The notes under the pieces: generated by a model
Told to the model about the DNA's origin: nothing
The model's input: only the letters and a program-made list of their open reading frames with translations
Databases searched by the model: none
Translations under genes and position numbers: made by a program
Source of the DNA: Adenophora triphylla var. japonica
Lineage: Eukaryota > Streptophyta > Magnoliopsida > Asterales > Campanulaceae
Direction: 5' to 3'
NCBI GenBank assembly: GCA_022495995.1
Contig: JAFEMH010005376.1
Span: 1 to 64,000, forward strand
Length of the DNA: 64,000 nucleotides
Shown here: piece by piece, positions 47,178 through 56,025 of the stretch
How the letters are laid out: every line of letters starts with the position of its first letter
Position numbering within the stretch: the stretch's first letter is position 1

Positions 47178-47466
47178 CTCCCTCCGTCCCGGTAGAAGCG
47201 TCGTCATTTTAGGGGTGGCACGCAAATTAAGGAAAAGTGTGGGAAGAAAAAATGTTGTGAGTGTAATTTGAAAATAGGAGAGAGAATTAGTGGAGGAAAT
47301 AGTGAATTTAAAAAGTGTTGTGAATGTAGAGGAGAGAGAATTAGTGGAGGGAATAGTGGATGGGTAATAGAATATTAATAAAATATTTCCTTTTTAGGAA
47401 AGGGTGACGCTTTAAACGGGACATCCTTTTGAGTAAAAAGTGACGTTTCGGGTGGGACGGAGGGAG
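47178..47466. mobile_element. Stowaway-like MITE in the 3' part of copia element 2
   Basis: CTCCCTCCGTCCCGGTAG ... GGTGGGACGGAGGGAG, with TA duplications at 47176-47177 and 47467-47468. The interior contains AGGAGAGAGAATTAGTGGAG twice. It is inserted between the RNase H end and the LTR. Confidence 0.92.
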
Positions 47467-47731
47467 TATATACATTCTTCATATATATTCATTAATATTC
47501 CATGCTACATATCTATACTTAATCTATGTCATTTAGTTGGATATATATATGTGATTAATGTGGGTTTAGTTGCGAATCAATTACAACGACTGCCCCTTTA
47601 GTCCTTATACTTATATGACTAATGGACGGGATTGTTTTCGAATGATAACAAAGTGCACATAAGGGTTGTCATTTGTGTTATAAATATGATTGAAGAAATT
47701 TATTAAGTGAAGGTATATGTTATAATAATCC

Positions 47732-47742
47732 AAGTGGGAGAT
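47732..47742 (+). other. Polypurine tract of copia element 2
   Basis: AAGTGGGAGAT immediately before the LTR start TGTAAGAACATGG. Confidence 0.8.
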
Positions 47743-48240
47743 TGTAAGAACATGGATTAATATAACATATAAATACTTAATAATATAATGATCAATATTA
47801 TAATATATGGTATAAAGTATAGAACTCAACATAATATGTAGAATTCCATAATATAAGTATACCATTAAATGATGGGCATAATGGTAATGTCTTATATATC
47901 AATAGGTGTAGTCCCTAAATAAAGTGCCCTTTGGATTCCTATATAAAGGCCTATCCATCAAGCCTATGAATCTACTAGTTACATTATTCTCATTCAGTAA
48001 AAACTCTTCCTAAGTAATTGAAGATTAAAGAGATTAAGGACACTCATCATTTAGAAGATCTACTCCTCCCTAATTTGAAGTCTATCTTCTTACTTCATCC
48101 TCTTTACACAAGAACAAGATCAAGACTAAGAATAAATATAGAATCAGAAGGTACACGCTTCCGTCTTATTCTTCTTCTCCATCTCTACTTAATCTAGTTG
48201 TGAGTCGGTTCATGGTTAATGGATCGTTTATGTTCCGACA
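47743..48240 (+). repeat. Shared LTR of copia element 2 (3' LTR of unit 1, 5' LTR of unit 2)
   Basis: Starts TGTAAGAACATGG and ends ATGTTCCGACA. A polypurine tract lies on its left and a primer binding site on its right, so the same LTR serves both units. TATATAAAG at about 47940 is a good TATA box. Confidence 0.88.
47940..47948 (+). promoter_or_regulatory. TATA box in the LTR of copia element 2
   Basis: TATATAAAG near the middle of the LTR, followed by GCCTATCCATCAAGCC. Confidence 0.6.
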
Positions 48241-48596
48241 ATTGGTATCAGAGCCTACTCATATACTAGATTGAGTTTGAGTTTCTTGTAAAGCCTTATG
48301 CTTTTATTTCTTGAAAAGATTCCATGTTCATCATGTGTTCTTGAATTATTTTCATACTCTAATTCAGATTCTAGAGTATTATGTCACTTCTAAATTATAA
48401 ATTTACTCAAAAGGCTTTCAATTCTTAATGTAAGATTATCCCATTTTTGAACATAGCCACCATCCTTGGATGCGTTGTGAGTTTGTTCATATGCATAGCC
48501 ACGCATTTAAAAATGTGATGTGAGTATGCGGATCTACTTGCTTTGGTTGAATATTGATTCACCATTAAGTTAAGAATTGATAGTCTAATTGGGTGT
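48241..48596 (+). mobile_element. Copia element 2, second unit: 5' leader
   Basis: Non-coding leader after the primer site, ending at GGGTGTTATG where another element begins. The unit resumes at 49962. Confidence 0.7.
48242..48254 (+). other. Primer binding site, initiator tRNA-Met type
   Basis: TTGGTATCAGAGC lies one base after the LTR end. The TGGTATCAGAGC core is the standard copia primer site. Confidence 0.92.
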
Positions 48597-49488
48597 TATG
48601 GCTCGTTATCCGGATAAGAATTAAAACTACCAATCTCATTCATACTACCAATCTCATTTATCCGTTGATCGTCCGTCCTATCTTTCTCATAGTCAACAAT
48701 GAATGAAAAATTAGCGTCCTCCATGGACTCTCCCACAATCTCCCCATGATCAATAATAAAAATATCATCGTATTTAAATTCTTTCGTCCAATCTATAACA
48801 CCCACGACTCCGCTCAAAATCGATGGTGTAGACCCAGTAATCTCACCCACATCTTTATTCATGGGCTCAATTAGGGCATGATCATGGACCATAATATTTG
48901 TAGGAACCATGATACTTGTGGGAACAACTTCACATACCTGAAGGATCTCGTGATTCTCGCACATAAATCTGCCCCTTCCTCCACCTTCTCTTCAGATTCG
49001 GCCAAGGGAACTGCTAGAAAGACGGATTTGTCAACTTCTGAATTGAATTCTCGTCCGTTTGAATTTGATTCTTTCTTTTCAACCGTCTCGACGCGGTGGA
49101 GGCTTTCTTCGCAACTTTCTTCTTGAGCACAATTTTTGTTATTCTGCAACAAGACCTCGAACTGGCTCCGACGTTCTTCTTCAGCACGTTCATAGATTGC
49201 AGATTTACGCGCTTTCGCTTTACGAATCTTGGCAAGGTAGTGATCGGCTTTGTCGGCATAAAAATTGGCTTCCATCCTATGTCGCTGCCTAAGCACTCGC
49301 TCCCTTGATGCTCGATTCAGATCTCTGATTGATTTATATTTCTGCACAAGTCGATCATGCTTGTCCGCTTCGTCGAGTTCTTCTTCCTCTAACTCTAGAA
49401 AATATTGTTCCTGTTGTCGAGCACGATCCAATCGACGATCTATTTCGTGAATAACCTTGTCATCAGATCTTGTTACTTGAACCCCCAT
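48596..49488 (-). CDS. Coiled-coil ORF of the minus-strand retroelement (gag-like position, family unknown)
   Basis: Begins MGVQVTRSDDKVIHEIDRRL just downstream of the primer site, so by position it should be gag. The first ~130 residues are a highly charged coiled coil (QQEQYFLELEEEELDEADKH, YKSIRDLNRASRERVLRQRH, YLAKIRKAKARKSAIYERAE). No CCHC knuckle is visible. After about 205 codons a frame change near 48900 leads to a second piece (ICEN-HEILQVCEVV ... FKYDDIFIIDHGEIVGESM) ending near 48600. I do not recognise the family. It may be a non-autonomous element with a private ORF. Confidence 0.55.
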
Positions 49489-49961
49489 AACGAATCAGCG
49501 ATGAAAAGACAGGATATGGCCTCGCTTCCGATACCAACCGACGCAAAGACGGAAGCACGATAGATTTCGTGATTAGCGCACTAATCACAAGAATTCTTCA
49601 AGCGAAGAATCCTCAAACACAATACACGGAATCCACCAAAGAAGAATCTAACTGAATCCACCAGGAATAAAGAGAAAACTCTTTGAAATTCAATTAATCA
49701 AAAGCTAATTTTCGGATTACATCACTAGGCCTATTTTATAGTACCCATAAAACTTGAAAAACAATCCTAAACCTTCTAGAATTACTCCTAACCTATATGG
49801 TAACTAAATAGGACTCAAAAACTAGTAAATCTCCTCAAAATCTACTCTAAAATCATCCCTAATCAACCTATTAAAATTAATGACGAAAATAAACAATAAA
49901 ATATAAACTAAAATAAATTAAGTCCTAAGATAATAATTAAAATACAAAATTAATTGATATA
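48597..49961 (-). mobile_element. Minus-strand LTR retroelement fragment (5' LTR, PBS, gag-like ORF) inside copia 2 unit 2
   Basis: Read on the minus strand: an LTR-like block (49961-49539), a primer site (TTGGTATCGGAAGC, about 49538-49525), then an ORF starting 49488 and running to about 48600. No pol, no second LTR and no clear target duplication were found, so the left end is probably truncated. The LTR block recurs at 57617-57900. Confidence 0.65.
49539..49961 (-). repeat. LTR of the minus-strand retroelement
   Basis: GTGATTAGCGCACTAATCAC (itself a palindrome, near 49571), CTTCAAGCGAAGAA and GAATCCACCAGGAAT-AAGAG mark it. The same words in the same order occur at 57617-57760. The right limit is set by the resumption of copia 2 at 49962. 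Confidence 0.6.
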
Positions 49962-51322
49962 TTTGACTTTGTCAAATATCCTTTCTTGGTACAGATTCCG
50001 TCCTCAGTTTCTCCTACATCATATTTGCATTCATAGGGTAATAATTGAGCTAAACTTTTGGTTATTTTAAACGCTGTGAACCATCCCAAAGGAAGGCGGG
50101 TGTTTAAAGAGAATTGTTTATATTCTTTATTACCGGGGAACAAATACCTTAAATTTTAGGACATTTTTTATATTTGATCCGGCCCAAAGGAAGGCAAGTA
50201 TTTAAAGTGTGTTGTTTAAGCTATTTGTTTACCCTAAGATAAATCAAATTGTGAGTCAATTCGCAATCCAAAGATTAGTCTTGATGTCATATTGATTATC
50301 TTTTATTATGATGGATTTCATTTTGATATAATTAATCATTGTGTAGTTTCTTATATATGTTTTGTTTCATTCTTTTGTTCTCTTCATTCGATTTGATCGC
50401 TGCTTCATCTCGTTACTACCGCCTTAAACTCAATTCCTTTGCTAACCTGGGACAAACTTTAAAACTTGGAAAAACAAGATTACTATGGTCTTAGGCTGTT
50501 TGGACCTTGACCTCGCATTAAGAGAACAAGCTCCCGCCCTCTAACCGATAAAAGCACCGCGGAAGACCGCTTATGTTCGAGAGGTGGAAGCGTTCTAATC
50601 GCGTCGCCCTAAGCATAATTAAGAATGCAGTCCTGAGACATTTCGAACAAAGTGTCTCCGAGGATGATGGTGCAAAAGGTTTCCTAGATGCCCTAGAACA
50701 ACGCTTTGCAAAAAGCGATAAATCGGAAACAAGTGCAACCTTGAGGAAGCTTGTTTCCATGAGGTATAAGGGCACCGGAAACCTAAGGGAATACATAATG
50801 GAAATGTTTCATCTATCAACAAAATTAAAAGCACTCAAGTTGGACTTGTCGGAAGACTTGCTTGTGCATTTGGCTTTAATTTCTCTTCCTTCACAATTTG
50901 GTCATTTTGAAACGACCTACAATTGTCAAAAGGACAAGTGAAATATTAATGAATTAATTTCACATGTCACGGAGGAAGAAGATAGGTTGAAACACACCAA
51001 ACCCGAAAGTGCACATTATGCATCTACCTCTTCTCGGGGGATTTAGAGAAAAGGTAAGGAGATTGCGGTTGCATCAAAGAAGCCTAAGGGATCATCAAAT
51101 GATCAAAAGGTGAAAAAGTGCTTCTTTTGCAAGGACCCCACTCACATGAAGCCCGACTGCCCTAAGTATCGCCAATGGCGAATTAAGAAAGGTATGTCAT
51201 TTAGCTTTGTTTGTACTGAAGCTAATTTAGTTTCAATTCCTTCGTATACATGGTGGTTAGACTCCGGTGCAACTACTCACATAAGTTCATGTATGCAGGG
51301 TTGCCTGAACTACCAAATGCCC
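49962..51322 (+). mobile_element. Copia element 2, second unit: leader and gag, truncated in protease
   Basis: Nearly identical to 42697-44050. It includes gag and an intact zinc knuckle (CFFCKDPTHMKPDCPKYRQW, 51118-51175) and stops just after SCMQGCLNYQMP, where unrelated sequence begins. Differences from unit 1 are few except at 43125-43390 versus 50390-50655, where nearly all of them hit CAG/CTG sites. Confidence 0.9.
50390..51200 (+). pseudogene. gag of copia element 2, unit 2
   Basis: Same gag as at 43119. The part before 50573 is out of frame here (CGATTTGATCGCTGC where unit 1 has CAGATTTGATCAGTGC). From 50573 the frame is open: WKRSNRVALSIIKNAVLRHF, then EQSVSEDDGAKGFLDALEQR and LRKLVSMRYKGTGN, to a TGA at 50941 (AAGTGAAAT; unit 1 has AAGTGGAAT). 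The zinc knuckle follows in another frame. Confidence 0.85.
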
Positions 51323-51960
51323 AAAATCAGAACCGGACCAAATAATCGGTTCCATAAAAATTTGGAACCAGGACCAGACCAATACTATTTTTTCGGTCCG
51401 ATTTTTACTGGTCCAGTCCGGTTCTACTGGTCCGGTCCGATTCCTCGGATTTTTTGTACAGCCGGGTAAGACAGGTGCAACCATAGATATAGAGGTTTGA
51501 GAATGGGCCAAAGCATATAAAATTAGTGTTCAACTTGTTGAAGAACCCAAGTAGAAACTATCTAAGATTGTTGAGCTGCTACTTAAGAAAGAAGTCTTTC
51601 GCCAAGATGATCTGATCATTAATATTTTTATGAATTTCGCGATCGATTGACATTACAAATTGCAACATCCGGTAGTAGTTAACATTGAAAATGCAAATTT
51701 CATTTTATTTTTAATTTTCAAATTAATATGTTATCTTTTTTAATTTTGGAGTATTCTTATGAATTTAAATGTGTAAGGATATTTTAGTCATTATTAATTT
51801 TATAATCACTTATATAGTGTGTAACCAAACATATTTTAAAATCACTTTTGACATAAAACTACACTGAGGAGTGAGGATTATAAGGTAGAAGGGGATAGTG
51901 TGATCTTTTTTAAAATCACTTACAATCACTTATATAGTGTGTAACCAAACATATTTTTTA
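51323..51960. other. Interval with GGTCCGGTCC-type repeat and a 33-bp direct repeat
   Basis: 51323-51475 is rich in ACCGGACC/GGTCCGGTCC words (ACTGGTCCGGTCCGATTC), a composition common in plant MITE-like repeats. Further on, ACTTATATAGTGTGTAACCA followed by AACATATTTT occurs at about 51809 and 51931. Between the two copies lie scrambled pieces of the zinc-transporter fragment that follows (see findings). Confidence 0.55.
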
Positions 51961-52520
51961 ATTTAGGAGTATTCTTATGGTTTTCATTCCTGCTGTTATT
52001 AGTATGTTTGTGTTAGAGGCAGAAGGGGATAGTGTTTCTATTGGAAATCTCGGCTGGCCTTTGGCCAACACCGTAGTTTTTGGGGTACTTTTGAGTGAAA
52101 ACTACACTGAGGATTATAAGGTAGCGAGTTTTAAAGATTTTCGTAGAGAGTTTCTTGTCACTTTTGTCTGCACGCTTGTTCTGGAGCTGTTCTATTAACC
52201 TGAGCTTTCACTTTGGGGCTTTGCTGGTTTGTGGTTTATTGTTTGGTATTGCTGTGAGGGAATTGGATCCTTTTTATTCAAACTATGTTGAATTGGGGTT
52301 GGAGCCCTCCGAGTCACTTGTAACATCAATTATGAAGCCCATAACGCCACATTTTGAATGAGAGAAAGTCTCGAAAGATTGGACTTTTCCTTTTGATCAA
52401 TACGGGTTATATGTTTGTGGAATTTGCTGTGGGTTTTATGAGCAATAGTCTTGGTTTGATATCAGATGCCTGTCACATGTTATTTGATTGTGCCGCTCTT
52501 GCAATTGGACTCTATGCTTC
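51960..52520 (+). pseudogene. Fragment of an MTP12/ZnT5-like zinc transporter gene
   Basis: Open pieces read GNLGWPLANTVVFGVLLSEN, then FRREFLVTFVCTLVLELFYF, SLWGLLVCGLLFGIAVRELD, then a frame change near 52345 and ERKSRKIGLFLLINTGYMFV, EFAVGFMSNSLGLISDACHM and LFDCAALAIGLYASYI. The last part is the start of the cation-diffusion-facilitator domain with its His-x3-Asp metal site (HMLFD). The family (plant MTP12, partner of MTP5) moves zinc into the secretory pathway. Only about 180 residues from the middle of a much longer protein are present, without the remaining transmembrane helices. It is a captured or broken copy. Frame breaks near 52195 and 52345. Confidence 0.85.
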
Positions 52521-53318
52521 TTATATTGCTGTTCTATTTCCTTTTGTTTGGTATTGCTGTGTGGGTTTTAAGACCAATCTTTTTGTCCAATATATATAGC
52601 TTTTTAATCCTGATTATACCAAACGCAAGATTACTCTAAAGCTAAGGATTATTAGTACCAAGGATTATTAATGAGGGGACCTCATTAAAAATACTGCTAA
52701 TTCTTATCTAGCAACCAAACGAGCCCTGAAAGTTCATTTCAAATCATGAACTTTCATTTTTGGCTTCGTTTTTTAAAATTTCACACTATTCGCTTCTCCA
52801 ATGGACTTAATTTCCTCCTTAAAAAATGAAGGGAGTGAATATTGTTACTTCAAATTTGAAGCAACACTATTCACTCCCTTCATTTTTGAAGTCACATTTC
52901 GAAGTTGCAAACTAGTCCTTCTAATTTTCTAAAAGTTACATCTTATTTGAATATAAATGAAAAACTAAATTTTTTTTTCATTTAAAATTAATTTTAAACA
53001 TTTTTATTTTTATATTTGGATTATTATTTGAGACAAAGGTAAAGGTAGACGAATATATTACTATCTTGACTCTTGTTGACATTGCTTTATGTAAAATAGC
53101 TTTAGGTAAAGTAGGTAAAGTAGCTTTAGGAAAAGTAGGAGTATATGGGTTTCAATTATTTAGCTTATGACAATGATGGCAGCAAAAGCTGCAATTACTT
53201 AATCATTCATTATTAATCATAATATACTCCTTCCCTTCCCTTCCTATCTTCAACTTACCACCGGTGGATCATCAGATTACTTGGGTGAAAATCTTGAGCA
53301 AGGGCATAAGAGTCAAAC
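52521..53318. other. Interval upstream of the kinase locus, including a long inverted repeat
   Basis: 52540-52560 repeats TTGTTTGGTATTGCTGTG from the transporter fragment (first copy near 52240). 52600-52720 is repeat-like (ACCAAACGAGCC). 52822-52886 is a near-perfect inverted repeat (see own entry). 53180-53270 is AT-rich and may be promoter sequence of the kinase, with no clear TATA box. Confidence 0.4.
52822..52886. repeat. 65-bp near-perfect inverted repeat (AAAAATGAAGGGAGTGAATA)
   Basis: Left arm AAAAATGAAGGGAGTGAATA, right arm TATTCACTCCCTTCATTTTT, centre CTTCAAATTTGAAG. Only two mismatches over about 32-base arms. It could be a tiny foldback element or give a hairpin RNA. Confidence 0.8.
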
Positions 53319-54276
53319 ATGTCAACCTCGTCCTCATCAAAAAGATGCCGCCGGTTTCACTCGAGGAGATCAACGCCTGTCACAAATCAGTTTGAGAACA
53401 AGCTCCTTGGAAAAGGAGGAGAAGCAACGGTCTATTTCGCTGAGATCTATATCGGCTCAAAGAAAACCCCTGTTGCTGTGAAATACTTGAATGCTCCAAA
53501 AACCAAGAAAGACTCAACTAAGGAGTTTGAAAGTGAGATCCAGACGTTACTCAAGATTCAACACCACAACATTGTTTCTCTGATTGGCTACTGCAACGAA
53601 TCCGGTCGAAGATCCTTGTTTATGAATATATGGAAAAGGGATGCCTATCGATTATTTGAACAAGAAAAAGATAAGCCTTTGTCCCGCCGCAACGACTCAA
53701 CATCCGCCTTGATGTTGCACGCGGGTTGCAACACCTTCATAGTGAGACCAATGAATTTCCCAAAGGATTAATCCATCGCGATGTGAAGCCGGGGAATATT
53801 CTTGTGGGTGAGAATTGGGTTGGTAAGCTTTCGACTTTGGGATGCTTAAGTTGTCCAATGCTGGCCAAGTCAAATCCTCGATGGTCACCGATCGTAAAGG
53901 CACTTCCGGGTATTTTGCACCGAGAATATCACAAGTTCGGTCGTGTAACAAGGAAAATAGATGTTTACGCCTTCGGTGTTGTATTATTTCAAGTGTTATG
54001 CGAGAAAATGCCTTGGGATAGGGAGGATGAGAGCTACTACTTCGATGAAAATGAAGATTTAGGAATTTGGGCCCGTAAAAACGTTGATGCTCAAATCCGA
54101 CGGGAGATGTCGGGAGATTCCTTTACTTTATTTACTGATATTATAGGGAGAAGCTTGCAAGGGAACCCAGGCAAACGGCCTACTATGGAGAAGGTGGTGC
54201 TTTGGATCTAGAGAAGGTACCGCTAGAATGCCAAGAATCCGAAAACCAACCAAAGCAACTTGGTGACACTGAAGAG
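53319..54276 (+). CDS. FERONIA-like (CrRLK1L-type) cytoplasmic kinase domain, first of a tandem pair
   Basis: Real ATG at 53319 (MSTSSSSKRCR) leads directly into a receptor-kinase domain with no ectodomain or membrane segment. It has the glycine loop GKGGEATVYF, the ATP-binding lysine in TPVAVKYLN, HHNIVSLIGYCNESG, and the active-site loop LIHRDVKPGNIL (53770). A DFG motif is readable if one base is supplied in CTTTCGACTTTGGG (53828). The C-lobe then reads RKIDVYAFGVVLFQVLCEKM, and GNPGKRPTMEKVV near the end. Catalytic residues are thus those of an active kinase. The written sequence has single-base shifts at about 53350, 53620, 53690, 53830, 53920 and 54205, most at CTG/CAG sites, so it may be intact in the plant. 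The exon ends GAAGAG before a GT (54277). A cytoplasmic kinase in signalling or immunity is likely. Confidence 0.8.
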
Positions 54277-54526
54277 GTATATATATAAAGGTCCTCTTTT
54301 ATTCCTTCCACTTCTCTTATTCACTCTCTAATGCGCTATTATATTGTCTATGAAGACCTACTTGCAACCAAGCCCAAGCAAACGGCCTACAATTGATGAT
54401 GTGGTGCCGAATCTCGGAGTATGTGATCATTGCAATTAATAGGGGCCCACTTTTCAATCATCGTAATTTTCATTCAATTCACACTTTTAATTGGCTTAAA
54501 CAATGCATGTGATTGGTTCTGTACAG
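54277..54526 (+). other. Putative intron between the two kinase domains, holding a remnant of a third kinase tail
   Basis: Begins GTATATATA and ends TTCTGTACAG. Inside, 54360-54420 reads as PSKRPTIDDVVPNL, clearly the end of another kinase copy of the same family (compare PGKRPSMNDVVLNI at 55340). It indicates a lost kinase unit between the present two. Confidence 0.6.
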
Positions 54527-55425
54527 AAGATACCGCCAGTTTTCAATCAAGGAGATTGAAGCAGCCACAAATAAGTTTGATAGAAGAAAGATCATTGGCC
54601 AAGGTGATGAATCAACGGTGTATTTCGCAGGGATCTATATTGGCTCAAAAATAACTCCGGTTGCTGTGAGACTCTTGAAAGACAACACTCAAAAGTTTCA
54701 AAGAGAGATCCACACCATGTCCAAGATTCAACACCGGCACCCCAACCTTGTCTCTCTGATCGGCTACTGCAACGAATCCGGTTATAAGATACTTGTTTAT
54801 GAATACATGGCAAAGGGATGCCTATCTCGTTATTTGGAAAAAGGAAGTTGTATTTCTTTCTCTTGGCTTGAACGACTCAACGTCCGCCTTGGTCTTTGCA
54901 CGCGGGTTGCAACACCTTCATACTGAGACCGATGAATTTCCGAAAGGAAAAGTTCATAGTGACGTGTATCCGGGAAATATTTTTGTGGGTGAGAATTGGG
55001 TTGGTAAGCTTTCTGAATTCGAGATGTTCTCCATTGCTGGCCAAGACAAAACCACGATTTCCACTAAAATTTACGACGCGGATGAGTATTATGCGCCAGA
55101 GTATCTGATGTTAGGTCGTTTAACGAGGAAAACAGATGTATATGCCTTCGGTATTGTGCTATTCCAAGTGTTATGCGGGAAATTGCCTTGGCATCGGATA
55201 GTTGAGAGCAACTACGAGGATTTAGGAATTTGGGCCCAGGAAAACGTTGATTCTCAAATCCGAGGGGAGATGTCGGAAAAATCCTTAACTTTATTTACTG
55301 ATATTATAGGGAGAAGCTTGCAAAAGAACCCAGGCAAACGGCCTAGTATGAATGACGTGGTGCTGAATATTCAGAAGGCAGTAGAATGGCAAGAATATGA
55401 AAACCTAGCAAAGCAAGTTGAAAAG
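54527..55425 (+). CDS. FERONIA-like pseudokinase domain, second of the tandem pair
   Basis: Starts after the splice acceptor TGTACAG with RYRQFSIKEIEAATNKFDRR, the same start as the first kinase. All three catalytic sites are changed: TPVAVR instead of VAVK (54660), HSDVYPGN instead of HRDVKPGN (54955), and LSEFEMF instead of SDFG (55007). The glycine loop is GQGDESTV. The rest of the fold is well kept: LVSLIGYCNESGYKILVYEY, DEYYAPEYLMLGRLTRKTDV, YAFGIVLFQVLCGKLPW, KNPGKRPSMNDVVLNIQKAV. There is no in-frame ATG before the domain (a TGA lies just upstream), so it probably needs an upstream exon. Frame shift near 54880-54900. The exon ends GAAAAG|GTATGT. Likely a catalytically dead partner or regulatory domain. 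Confidence 0.8.
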
Positions 55426-55662
55426 GTATGTAGATGCCCTCAATCCTTCCACTTGTCATATATTTTTTATTTTTTGATAAGGAAGCTAAATTTAATATCA
55501 ATGTCCATAATCGTTCCAAATAACCTTGGATCATGAGCAGAATATGATTGTAATAATACAATCAAGCAGTTGATAGTATTGTACTCATATTGGTGGAGGA
55601 TTAGGATCAAAATATGAAGGTTTTCGGCCCCTTGTTTTAAACAATTTGTGCTTGCTCTTCAG

Positions 55663-55764
55663 AATATGATCGTACAAACCCAAGTTCAAGCAACTCCATT
55701 ACGTAAAAGTGAGATGGATCTGGAACAACAGTCAAATTTGAAAAAATGGTCACAAGGCAATTGA
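55663..55764 (+). CDS. Terminal exon of the kinase-pseudokinase gene
   Basis: After an intron (55426-55662, GTATGT ... CTCTTCAG) a phase-0 exon reads NMIVQTQVQATPLRKSEMDL EQQSNLKKWSQGN and stops at TGA 55762-55764. The phase agrees with the pseudokinase exon end (VEK). Inferred from splice signals and reading frame only. Confidence 0.55.
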   Translation, partial: NMIVQTQVQATPLRKSEMDLEQQSNLKKWSQGN

Positions 55765-56025
55765 TTGCTCGTATAGGTTCGATCGCCCTTATCAATCATA
55801 GCAACAAGTGATCCTTCTCTCTATCTCGATTATGTAATCTTAAATCAAGGTTTTTGTTTTTATGCTAGATGATTTTTCAAGATTTACGTGTGTATGTAAT
55901 CGCTAAATAAAAAATCTGTTTTTTTATTCATTAAACATCTTATTCCGCAACCAACATTTCATACTTAATGTTACCAAACACACCCTAAGCCATTATGGAC
56001 ATTCATTGAATCATTTTGGGACGTA
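55765..56025. other. 3' flank of the kinase locus
   Basis: No coding signal. AATAAAAAATCTG near 55905 could act as a polyadenylation region. Confidence 0.35.

Larger units (their letters stand above)
42697..48240 (+). mobile_element. Copia element 2, first unit (5' part truncated), ending in a complete LTR
   Basis: Begins at a palindrome (TTTGACTTTGTCAAA) directly against the right LTR of copia element 1. It contains 5' leader, gag (43119-43920), pol (43929-47082), a Stowaway MITE, PPT (47732-47742) and a 498-bp LTR (47743-48240). Its own 5' LTR is missing. The same family continues beyond the LTR as a second unit, so this is a tandem pair sharing one LTR. Confidence 0.88.
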
